NCBI RefSeq assembly: GCF_030149425.1
Contig: NZ_JASBRQ010000068.1
Span: 62,001-126,000 of the forward strand
Length of the DNA: 64,000 nt
Source: Maricaulis sp.
Lineage (GTDB): Bacteria > Pseudomonadota > Alphaproteobacteria > Caulobacterales > Maricaulaceae
Reading direction: 5' to 3'
Under the pieces are notes generated by a model. It saw only the letters and a program-made list of their open reading frames with translations. It had not been told where the DNA came from and searched no databases. Below, in pieces: positions 1-7,605 of the stretch (its first letter is position 1; every line of letters begins with the position of its first letter). The position numbers and the translations under genes are program-made.

Positions 1-536
1 ACGCCATTGATGGAAAACCCGCCGGGCGCCAGCAGGACCAGGCTGGAGACGCGTTCGGGATGATCTGCGGCGAGCCGCCAGGCCACCAGACCGCCCAGGG
101 AATTGCCGACCAGGCTGGCCTCATCGAGCGCCAGGGCGTCCATCAATGAGCGCGTGAACGCAACAGTGTCCGCGACGCTGTAGCGGGCCTGCGGGTCCGG
201 CCCGGTCAGGGCATGCCCCGGCAGGTCAAAGCGGATCACCCGGTAGTCCTGCGCCAGATCGGCAGCCCAGGCGTCCCAGCTTTCCAGCGAATAGGAAAAC
301 CCGTGAATGAGCAGCAGGGCCGGCGCATCGGCGGGTCCTTCCATGCGCACGCGGGCAGTGATGCCATCGACATCGACCCAGCGGTCAGACGCTGACCAGT
401 AGGGGCTGTCCGGGATCGGCCGTTCGGAGGCGGACAGTTCGAACGTCGGTTCAGCGCTGTCGCGATTGCCTAGGAGGACCCAGGCAGCGAGCGCGATCAG
501 GACAAGGGCGAGAGCGACGAAAACGAGATTGCGCAT
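1..536 (-). CDS. Alpha/beta hydrolase, C-terminus cut by window edge
   Basis: The protein starts with an uncleaved-looking hydrophobic N-terminal segment (about residues 4-22), so it is probably anchored in the inner membrane or exported. It then shows the alpha/beta hydrolase fold: an LLIHGF oxyanion-hole loop, an RFDLPGHA strand, and the nucleophile elbow GNSLGG with Ser as nucleophile. The His and the distal acid of the triad lie beyond the left edge. It reads leftward after the TonB-dependent receptor gene, with an 81-base gap that holds a probable terminator, so it may have its own promoter. The substrate cannot be told; the neighbourhood suggests an ester or lactone. Confidence 0.8.
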   Translation of the reverse strand, partial: MRNLVFVALALVLIALAAWVLLGNRDSAEPTFELSASERPIPDSPYWSASDRWVDVDGITARVRMEGPADAPALLLIHGFSYSLESWDAWAADLAQDYRVIRFDLPGHALTGPDPQARYSVADTVAFTRSLMDALALDEASLVGNSLGGLVAWRLAADHPERVSSLVLLAPGGFSING

Positions 537-570
537 GAGGACCGGTCCTGCCCGACGATAAAAGACAAAC

Positions 571-605
571 AAAAAAGATGACGGGGCGATCCGGAGACCG
601 CCCCG
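571..605 (-). terminator. Probable intrinsic terminator of the TonB receptor operon
   Basis: A 7-bp GC-rich inverted repeat (582-588 with 599-605, loop of 10) is followed on the minus strand, after 5 bases, by a run of six T (571-576). It lies just after the receptor stop codon. Confidence 0.6.
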
Positions 606-617
606 CCAAGGTGCAGA

Positions 618-2912
618 CTAGTAGCGCACGGCGAAGGTTGCCGTGACGGTGCGCGGATTGCCGTAATAGGCCGTCAGCACGCCTTCTGCGCCAAGCTCGG
701 AGAGGAGCGTGTCATTGTTGACGAAGTCATAGCCGGAGACCCGGTATTCCTCGTCGCCGAGATTGCGGCCATGCAGGCCGACCTGGTAACGGCCATCTTC
801 GCTGTCCCAGACCACCGACGCGTTGAACAGCGTGTAGGCATCCTGGTCGAGTTCCGCGAAGGGGAATTCGAACTGGCTGCTATCGCCGCGATGCGAGACC
901 GTACCGAGCAGGGTCAGGTCGCCGCCATGCAGCGGAGTGACATAGCTCAGCGTCGCGCTGGCGGTGAGGTCCGGCGTGTTCTGGATGACGACATCATCGG
1001 AAACATCGACACCGAAGGCATTGATGAACTCCTTGTACTCGCCATCGAGATAACCGACGGCCCAGCTCAGATCGAGGCTGTCACCGGCATTGGCAACGTC
1101 CTCGCCCAGGGTCCAGAAGCCTTCATACTCGATGCCCCAGATCTCTGCCGAAGCGGCATTGGTGGTGACACCGGTGAAATCGTTGGCGACGCCGTCACCG
1201 GTCGTGTCGATACCGACCGAACCCGGGATCTGGACGTCCTGATAGTCCGAGAAGAACCAGGCCAGCGAGTGGCGATAATTGTCGCCGGCGAATTTCCAGC
1301 CGATTTCATAGCTGTCGACGGTTTCCGGCTCGAAGGACATGAAGCGGAAGATTTCAGCATCCGACACGCCACCGCTCTGGTCGAAGTCCGGTGCACCGGT
1401 CGTCTGCGCACGCGGGTCGAAACCGCCGCCTTTGAAGCCCTGCGAGTAGGTGAAGTAGACGTTGTTACGGTCGTCCATTTCATAGGCGAGCGAGAGGGTC
1501 GGGCTGAAATCGGTCCAGTCATTCGTGCCCTGGAAGTCCGACGTGGTCGCAACCGCTGCACCGGTGCCGCCGAAGAATTCGGAGAAACCGCCGAAATAAG
1601 TGCGGCGCAGAACCCGCGAGGTACGCTCGTCGGACGTATAACGCCCGCCCAGCGTGACCGAGAACTGGTCGGTCACGTCATAGGTGAAGTTACCGAAGAA
1701 GGAGTAGGTCTCGGTGTCCACTTCGCCGAACGTCTGGGCGTTGAGGCCGGCGATGACATTGTCGAGCAGCACGTCGAACACGGTCAGCGCCGAGGCGTCG
1801 AGATAGTAGTAGCCGAACACACCGGCGAGACGGTCGCCTTCATACAGGACCTGGAATTCCTGCGAGAACTGCTCGTTGTCATAGATCGCCGGGACGTCGA
1901 AATCGCCTGACGGCAGAGCGTCGAAATCGATCGGCGTAGTGCTGGAGTCTTCACGCTGCGAGGTGATGCTGCGGAAGGTCCAGTTGTCATTGATGGTCCA
2001 GTCGGCGGACAGGGAAAGACCTTCCGTGTCGACCTGTTGATCAACGACATTGAGACCACCGCGCGAGTCAAACACGTTGTCGAGGACCGGAGCGCCGGAC
2101 AGCTGACCCGGGATCAGACGGTGGCCGCCGCGGGCATTGGAGGTGTCTTCGGAGGTGTCATAGCTCAGGCGGACAAAGAAGGTGTCGCTCGGCTCCCATT
2201 CCATCGACACACGGCCGGCCAGGATATCCTTGTCGTAATTCTCCGTCCCCAGGGTCAGATTGGTCCCGAAACCGTCGCGCTCATAATTGGCGATGGCGCC
2301 ACCGATCCGGAAGGTGTCGCTCAGCGGCACGCTGGCGGTGATGATCTGATCGAGCTGGCCATAGCTGCCGACATTGAGACGGGCATTGAAAGTGGCCTCT
2401 GTCGGGTCGAGACGGCGCGTCACGTATTTGATCGCGCCACCAATGGTGTTGCGGCCATAGAGCGTACCCTGCGGGCCACGCAGGACTTCGATACGCACGA
2501 CGTCGAAAATGTCGAGCACCGCCGATTGCGGACGATTGAGATAGACATCGTCGACATAGATGCCGACACCGGCTTCAAAACCGGCCACCGGGTCTTGCTG
2601 ACCGACGCCGCGGATGAAGGCCGTCAGGGTCGAGTTGGTGCCGCGGGACACTTCCAGCGTCACGTTCGGCGTGGTTTCGCCGACCGTGGTGATGTCCACC
2701 GCACCGATGGTCTCCAGCTGCTCGCCGGAATAGGCCGTAACCGAAAGCGGCACGTCCTGCAGCGACTCTTCGCGGCGGCGGGCCGTGACAGTGACAACGT
2801 CCTCAATCTGGTCGCCATCCTGCGCCAGTGCCGCCGGTGCAGCCATCGGCAGGGTTGCCAGGATGCTACCCGCAAGCAGGGCCGACCGGGTCATCTTGAA
2901 AATCGGTTTCAT
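618..2912 (-). CDS. TonB-dependent outer-membrane receptor
   Basis: The 764-residue protein has a signal peptide ending near AALAQ (about residue 30), then a TonB-box-like stretch (EDVVTVTARRR), a plug domain with the LRGPQGTLYGRNTIGG motif around residues 140-165, and a long beta-barrel ending in the aromatic residues typical of outer-membrane proteins (FAVRY). It imports a ligand across the outer membrane using TonB-ExbBD energy. It belongs to the large alphaproteobacterial receptor group often linked to carbohydrates, lipids or aromatics rather than to iron alone. Its start codon overlaps the stop of the upstream hydrolase gene (TAATG), so the two are translationally coupled. The divergent TetR gene and the acyl-CoA genes beyond it point to an organic acid or ester as ligand, by inference. 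Confidence 0.93.
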   Translation of the reverse strand: MKPIFKMTRSALLAGSILATLPMAAPAALAQDGDQIEDVVTVTARRREESLQDVPLSVTAYSGEQLETIGAVDITTVGETTPNVTLEVSRGTNSTLTAFIRGVGQQDPVAGFEAGVGIYVDDVYLNRPQSAVLDIFDVVRIEVLRGPQGTLYGRNTIGGAIKYVTRRLDPTEATFNARLNVGSYGQLDQIITASVPLSDTFRIGGAIANYERDGFGTNLTLGTENYDKDILAGRVSMEWEPSDTFFVRLSYDTSEDTSNARGGHRLIPGQLSGAPVLDNVFDSRGGLNVVDQQVDTEGLSLSADWTINDNWTFRSITSQREDSSTTPIDFDALPSGDFDVPAIYDNEQFSQEFQVLYEGDRLAGVFGYYYLDASALTVFDVLLDNVIAGLNAQTFGEVDTETYSFFGNFTYDVTDQFSVTLGGRYTSDERTSRVLRRTYFGGFSEFFGGTGAAVATTSDFQGTNDWTDFSPTLSLAYEMDDRNNVYFTYSQGFKGGGFDPRAQTTGAPDFDQSGGVSDAEIFRFMSFEPETVDSYEIGWKFAGDNYRHSLAWFFSDYQDVQIPGSVGIDTTGDGVANDFTGVTTNAASAEIWGIEYEGFWTLGEDVANAGDSLDLSWAVGYLDGEYKEFINAFGVDVSDDVVIQNTPDLTASATLSYVTPLHGGDLTLLGTVSHRGDSSQFEFPFAELDQDAYTLFNASVVWDSEDGRYQVGLHGRNLGDEEYRVSGYDFVNNDTLLSELGAEGVLTAYYGNPRTVTATFAVRY

Positions 2913-3814
2913 TAGGTACTCCCCTCAATGTTCTGAACTGGGTTCGCTGCCGTCTGCACCCGGCTGGCGAAGTCGCGGACCGCATGTTCGAACTCTGTCG
3001 GTTCTTCCAGATGCGGTGCATGGCCCGAACGCGAAAATTCTTGTCGTGACGCGTTGGGCAGGGTTTCAACGAGATACCGGCTCGTTTCCGGGCCATAGGC
3101 ATCACTGCGCCCGCCATAGGCGATCAGCGTGGGTACGCGGATTGCCGGCAGGGCCGGACGCAGATCCTGTTGCGCCATTGAAGCCCAGAGGCGGGCCATG
3201 GCGTCTGAATCGAGATGGCGCATGCGCTCGCTCGTGCGCGCGACCAGATCGGGATTACCGCGCGCGGTGTCGCGCGCGAACATGTGCGGAGTAAAGGCCC
3301 GGACATAGGCCGGCCAGTCCTTGCGCATCACATCCAGCGCCCGGGCGCTGGAGGCGGCATCAAGACCATTGACCATACCCAGCGACCAGTCGGCCGAATT
3401 GAGAATGCGCGGGCTCATATCCTCGACCACCAGACCGGCCAGCGGACGCCGGCCGGGCTCGCTCAGATATTGCCACAGCACCAAGGCGCCCATCGACCAG
3501 CCCAGCGCAACTGCGTTATCGAGCTCAAGTGCGTCAATCAGAGCGGCGACATCGCTGGCCAGCAACTTGATCGAAAGCGGCGTATCACCGGCCGGGGTTT
3601 CACCATGGGCGCGCAGATCGGGAATAATCACGCGGTGATCGCGGGCCAGTCGGGCGCTGAGATCTTCGAAGAATTGCGACGACGCCGCCCAGCCGTGCAC
3701 CAGCACAATCGCGGGGCCCTCGCCATAATCGAAATAGCACAGGGGATTGCCGTCGGGCATGACCAGCTCGCGACGGTGCGATGGATCGTGATGCGCGGTC
3801 TTGGCGCTCAACAT
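2912..3814 (-). CDS. Alpha/beta hydrolase, coupled to TonB receptor
   Basis: This 300-residue cytoplasmic-looking hydrolase has the oxyanion motif VLVHGW, the strand PDLRAHG, the nucleophile elbow GWSMGA, and a late HAPHLEEP motif carrying the catalytic His. The start was placed at the ATG at 3814 because AAGGGGAG lies 8 bases upstream; a longer reading frame begins 16 codons earlier without such a site. The stop overlaps the start of the TonB receptor. Likely role: hydrolysis of the imported compound to release a carboxylic acid that the ligase across the divergent promoter could activate. That pathway link is inference from gene order. Confidence 0.85.
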   Translation of the reverse strand: MLSAKTAHHDPSHRRELVMPDGNPLCYFDYGEGPAIVLVHGWAASSQFFEDLSARLARDHRVIIPDLRAHGETPAGDTPLSIKLLASDVAALIDALELDNAVALGWSMGALVLWQYLSEPGRRPLAGLVVEDMSPRILNSADWSLGMVNGLDAASSARALDVMRKDWPAYVRAFTPHMFARDTARGNPDLVARTSERMRHLDSDAMARLWASMAQQDLRPALPAIRVPTLIAYGGRSDAYGPETSRYLVETLPNASRQEFSRSGHAPHLEEPTEFEHAVRDFASRVQTAANPVQNIEGST

Positions 3815-3831
3815 TTTTATCGCACTCCCCT

Positions 3832-3861
3832 TGGCACGGGCGTTTTTCTCGTTTCGTGCCA
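3832..3861. promoter_or_regulatory. Inverted repeat in divergent promoter region, possible TetR operator
   Basis: The 84-base gap between the divergent hydrolase and TetR genes contains TGGCACG and CGTGCCA as 7-bp arms 16 bases apart. Its position suits an operator bound by the adjacent TetR protein, but the spacing is wide for this family. Confidence 0.35.
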
Positions 3862-3898
3862 TATTGCGTTAGGACCAATTTTGTGAAAACTGAATCAT

Positions 3899-4507
3899 AT
3901 GTCAACTTTGCAAAAAGCCAGCGCCTCGAAAAATCCGAAGACCGCACGCGGTCAGCGCACCCGGAACAAGCTGCTGGATGCGGCGGAAATCGCATTCGGT
4001 GAGGAAGGGTTTCACGCCACCTCGATCGGTGACATCACCGGCAGGGCACAGGTCGCGCTCGGCACTTTCTACGTCTATTTCGACTCAAAAGACGAGATTT
4101 TCCGGGCACTTGTTGCTCATATGGGTCATATGGTGAGAAGCTGGATCGCCGAGCGCGTCGCCGGGTCCACCGACCGCCTCGACGCCGAGTTCAAGGGCCT
4201 GGTGGCCTACATCGAATTCGCCCGCGCCCACCGCAATCTCTACCGCATCATTGAGGAGGCGCAATTCGTCGCCCCTGATGCATATAAGGCACACTATGAG
4301 CGCTTTGCCGAAGGCTATCAGCGCAATCTGCGCGAGGCCGAGGAACGCGGCGAGATTCGCTCAGGCGATGCCGACACACGGGCCTGGGCGCTGATCGGTA
4401 TGAGCGTCTTCCTGGGGCTCAAATTCGGCATCTGGGATACCCAGCGCAGCCCGGAAGACATTGCCCGTGATGCGATCGACATGATCTCCGGAGGCCTGAA
4501 GCCATGA
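3899..4507 (+). CDS. TetR family transcriptional regulator
   Basis: The 202-residue protein has an N-terminal TetR helix-turn-helix (about residues 20-66): a LLDAAEIAFGEEGF helix, then ITGRAQVALGTFYVYFDSKDE, the family signature. The C-terminal ligand domain is all-helical and has an RIIEEAQF segment. Its stop overlaps the next gene (ATGA), so it is cotranscribed with the acyl-CoA enzymes and divergent from the hydrolase/receptor operon. It likely represses both arms until a CoA thioester or free acid binds. The start ATG has a weak ribosome binding site. Confidence 0.9.
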   Translation: MSTLQKASASKNPKTARGQRTRNKLLDAAEIAFGEEGFHATSIGDITGRAQVALGTFYVYFDSKDEIFRALVAHMGHMVRSWIAERVAGSTDRLDAEFKGLVAYIEFARAHRNLYRIIEEAQFVAPDAYKAHYERFAEGYQRNLREAEERGEIRSGDADTRAWALIGMSVFLGLKFGIWDTQRSPEDIARDAIDMISGGLKP

Positions 4508-5310
4508 CGGAGACGCTGGAGCAGCCCCCCATCATCTCGCATTTCGATCATGATGTGCTGACGCTTCAGCTCAACCGGCCGGCGCGCGCCAACAGCCTGA
4601 CCCCGCAGCTGATCGAGACCGGGCTGACCGCCCTGCACGAGCACGGCGGCGCCCATACCGTGATCCTGACCGGTAGCGGGAGGGCCTTTTCCGCCGGCGG
4701 CGATATCGGCGGCTTCCTCGACCATGCCTCCAGCACCCAGATCCTGCTGGACTATGCCGACCGGCTGGTCGGTCTGCTCAATGAGTTCATTCTGGCCCTG
4801 GTCGAGAGCGAGGCGCTTGTGATTACCGCCGTCAATGGTCCCGTGACCGGCGGCTCTCTCGGCCTCGTTCTGGCCGCCGACCACACCGTTTTCGCCGAGA
4901 CAGCGTTTGTTCAGCCCTATTACGGCCAGATCGGTTTTGCGCCCGATGGCGGCTGGACCGCGATGCTTCCGGACGTGATCGGCGCAGCCCAGGCGCGCAA
5001 CTGGATCGCTACGGATACCCGTTATGACGCCATTACGGCGCTGCATCTCGGTCTGGCGCATGAAGTGGTTTCCGCCGACGAGTTCGGCACTGCCGTCCGC
5101 GCGGCGATGGAACGGTTTGCGGTCATGGACCGCGCCGTCGTGCAGGCTTCGCGGGGCCTGCTCAACGTCGACCGGGACACCCTAGCCGGCAAGCTCGATC
5201 GCGAGCGCCGCGCCTTTCTCGATCTGATCGCCCGCCCGTCCACGCTGAGCCGCATGCGGGCTTTCGCCAATGGGTCGAAACGCGAAACCGACAGGCTCAG
5301 GGAGGTCTGA
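4504..5310 (+). CDS. Enoyl-CoA hydratase/isomerase family protein
   Basis: The 268-residue crotonase-fold protein shows the first oxyanion-hole motif RAFSAGGDIGGF near residue 60 and the second VNGPVTGGSLGLVLAAD near residue 115, followed by a FAPDGGW region. The two glutamates typical of true enoyl-CoA hydratases are not clearly present (GGS and FAPD replace the usual GGG and E), so isomerase, hydrolase or another crotonase activity is possible. It overlaps TetR by 4 bases and precedes the ligase by 4 bases, in a catabolic operon. Confidence 0.87.
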   Translation: MTETLEQPPIISHFDHDVLTLQLNRPARANSLTPQLIETGLTALHEHGGAHTVILTGSGRAFSAGGDIGGFLDHASSTQILLDYADRLVGLLNEFILALVESEALVITAVNGPVTGGSLGLVLAADHTVFAETAFVQPYYGQIGFAPDGGWTAMLPDVIGAAQARNWIATDTRYDAITALHLGLAHEVVSADEFGTAVRAAMERFAVMDRAVVQASRGLLNVDRDTLAGKLDRERRAFLDLIARPSTLSRMRAFANGSKRETDRLREV

Positions 5311-5314
5311 CGCC

Positions 5315-6811
5315 ATGATCACCGACATTATCCGCCGTCGCGCAGCGCTGGGTCCTGACCGTACCGCCTTCCACACCGTGGAGACCGGCGAGCGCGTGAG
5401 TTATGCGCAGCTGGAAGACCGTAGCGCCCGGGCGGCCAGCCTGATGGCAGATCGCGGCGTCCGCCATGGCGACCGCGTCGCCATCCTGTGCCGCAACCGG
5501 GTCGAGTTTTTCGAGATCATGTTCGCCTGCGCCAAGCTCGGCGCCATTCTGGTGCCACTGAACTGGCGCATGCCCGGCGCGGAGCTCAAGGGCCTGATCG
5601 CCGATTGCACCCCGACCCTGATGGTCACCGGAGCCGAGGACCGCGACACCGCAGCCATCGCGATCGAGGACCAGCGCGTCACCGTGCTCGACCTGGAAAC
5701 GGACTACCCCAGCGCCCGCGACGCCGCAAAACCGCACCCCGGCCGCACCGGCTGGCCCGAGGACGAGACCTGGTATCTGATCTACACCTCCGGCACGACC
5801 GGCCAGCCCAAAGGCGTCATCCAGACCTATGGCATGGCGATGATCAACTATATCAATATCGGCCAGGCCATCGGGCTGCGCGGGGATGATGCGACGCTCA
5901 ACTTCCTGCCGCTGTTTCACACCGCCGGCATCAATCTGCACACGCTCCCGGTCCTGATTGCCGGCGGGCTGGTCCATATCCTGCCCGGCTTCGAGCCCGG
6001 CCCCATGCTGAAACTGATCGATGAAGGCGCTCTGGATGTCTTCATCGGTGTGCCCGCCTGCTATCGCGGCCTGATCCTGCACGAGGATTTTGCCAAGACC
6101 GATCTGACGCGTCTGCGCCACTGGGCCTGCGGCGGGGCGCCGCTGCCCGATATTCTGGTTGAGCAATTTGCCGATCGCGGTGCTGTTGTGTGCAACGGGT
6201 TCGGCATGACGGAAACCGGGCCGACCGCATTCCTGGTCGATCCGGAGCGCGCCTTGGAGAAAATCGGCTCGGTCGGCAAACCGCAGGTCATGATCGATGC
6301 CCGGATCGCATCGCATGAGGGCGTGCCCGTCGCGCCGGGAGAGACCGGCGAAATCCAGTTCTTCGGGCCGGGCCTGACCCCCGGTTACTGGAACCGCCCG
6401 GACGAGACGGAGAAACTCTTCACCCCGGACGGCTGGCTCAAGAGCGGCGATCTGGGGCGGTTCGACGAAGACGGCTATTGCTTCGTCGCCGGCCGCATCA
6501 AGGAGATGTATATCTCCGGCGGCGAAAATGTTTATCCGGCCGAGGTCGAGAATGTCCTGCACGAACACCCGGCCGTTCTGGAAGCTGCCGTCGCCGGTGT
6601 GGCAGACGAGAAATGGGGCGAGGTTGGCTGCGCCCACATCATGCTTCGCCCCAATCAGAGCGCTGGTGAGGACGAATTGCGGGCCTGGTGCCGGGAACGC
6701 CTGGCCGCCTATAAAGTGCCCAAATACGTGCGTTTCGCCGCCGATTTCCCGCGTACCGCCGCCGGCAAGGTGCAAAAACACCTTCTGCCCGAACCGGAGA
6801 CGGCCCAGTGA
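5315..6811 (+). CDS. AMP-dependent acyl-CoA synthetase/ligase
   Basis: The 498-residue ANL-superfamily enzyme activates a carboxylic acid to its CoA thioester through an acyl-AMP. It shows the P-loop motif YTSGTTGQPKG, the GFGMTETGP motif, the LKSGDLGRFDEDGY segment with the conserved Asp, the hinge GRIKEMYISGGENVYPAEVE, and the C-terminal catalytic Lys in RTAAGKVQK. The ATG at 5315 was chosen because GGGAGG lies 9 bases upstream, though the frame opens 15 codons earlier inside the previous gene. It overlaps the next gene (GTGA). It is the entry step for the acid handled by this operon; chain type cannot be read from sequence. Confidence 0.93.
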   Translation: MITDIIRRRAALGPDRTAFHTVETGERVSYAQLEDRSARAASLMADRGVRHGDRVAILCRNRVEFFEIMFACAKLGAILVPLNWRMPGAELKGLIADCTPTLMVTGAEDRDTAAIAIEDQRVTVLDLETDYPSARDAAKPHPGRTGWPEDETWYLIYTSGTTGQPKGVIQTYGMAMINYINIGQAIGLRGDDATLNFLPLFHTAGINLHTLPVLIAGGLVHILPGFEPGPMLKLIDEGALDVFIGVPACYRGLILHEDFAKTDLTRLRHWACGGAPLPDILVEQFADRGAVVCNGFGMTETGPTAFLVDPERALEKIGSVGKPQVMIDARIASHEGVPVAPGETGEIQFFGPGLTPGYWNRPDETEKLFTPDGWLKSGDLGRFDEDGYCFVAGRIKEMYISGGENVYPAEVENVLHEHPAVLEAAVAGVADEKWGEVGCAHIMLRPNQSAGEDELRAWCRERLAAYKVPKYVRFAADFPRTAAGKVQKHLLPEPETAQ

Positions 6812-7176
6812 AAGAGGCGACGCTAGTTCGCAGCTTCCGGCAAAGCGATTTCGACGCCTTCGCGGCTTTGTCCGGCGATGACAATGCGATCCATACCGAC
6901 CCGGCATTCGCCGCCCGGACCCGGTTCGGCAAGACCGTGGCCCATGGCGCCATGCTCTGCGCCGTGCTGCGTGGACTGGTCGACCAACTCGTGCCGGGCG
7001 GACGCCAGCTACGCCAATCCACCATGTACCCCGCCCCTTCACCGGTCGATGAAGTACTGCGTTTCGAAGCCCGCATCCGCGAGGAGAGCGAACACCGGGT
7101 AATGCTGGACCTGTCCGTCCTCAGAGTGTCAGACGGCGAGATCACCTGCCGCGGCGAAACCGAGGTGGCGCGCTGA
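6808..7176 (+). CDS. MaoC-like hotdog hydratase, catalytic residues intact
   Basis: The 122-residue single-hotdog protein carries the MaoC/R-hydratase motif SGDDNAIHTDPAFA with catalytic Asp and His, followed by FGKTVAHGAML, the usual continuation. It would hydrate a 2-enoyl-CoA to the 3-hydroxyacyl-CoA. It starts with GTG overlapping the ligase stop, and its own stop overlaps the next start (TGATG). Such tight coupling with a second hotdog gene suggests the two form a heteromer. Confidence 0.82.
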   Translation: MKEATLVRSFRQSDFDAFAALSGDDNAIHTDPAFAARTRFGKTVAHGAMLCAVLRGLVDQLVPGGRQLRQSTMYPAPSPVDEVLRFEARIREESEHRVMLDLSVLRVSDGEITCRGETEVAR

Positions 7177-7553
7177 TGGCCCGGCTGGAACTGGGACAAA
7201 GGGCCGAGCGCCGGCGCAGTTTCAGCCCTGCGGATGCTGACCAGCTGCGTCATCTGACTGGTGCGATCAGCCTCAACGGACATGTGCCCGAAGCCCTGAT
7301 CAATGCGCTTTTTTCCGACCTGCTCGGCGTCGACCTGCCCGGACGCGGCACCAATTATCTGAAGCAGGAAACCGAGTTCCTGCGCCCGGCCCCGCTTGAT
7401 GTCGAGATCATAGCGAGCGTCGAAATCACCCGCTTGCGGGCCGACAAACACCTTGTCGATCTGAGTACGACCTGCCGGCTTGAGGATGGCACCGAGCTGG
7501 CGCGCGGCCGCGCCCTGGTCATGGCGAGGGATGTCGACGGCGCCTGGGGGTAA
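7176..7553 (+). CDS. Hotdog-fold protein, degenerate MaoC partner
   Basis: The 125-residue protein aligns in outline with MaoC-like dehydratases: an RRRSFSPADADQLRHLTG opening, LPGRGTNYLKQETEFLRPAPL in the middle, and a C-terminal beta strand ending RGRALVM. The catalytic loop reads GAISLNGHV, so the usual Asp of the D-N-x-x-H motif is missing while one His remains. This is what one would expect of a structural or substrate-binding partner to the intact hotdog protein immediately upstream. A thioesterase role is an alternative. Confidence 0.7.
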   Translation: MARLELGQRAERRRSFSPADADQLRHLTGAISLNGHVPEALINALFSDLLGVDLPGRGTNYLKQETEFLRPAPLDVEIIASVEITRLRADKHLVDLSTTCRLEDGTELARGRALVMARDVDGAWG

Positions 7554-7605
7554 TGCAACCAGCAGGTTATTGCCAATCCGCCCAAGCTATGGAAACTGCC
7601 GCGCC

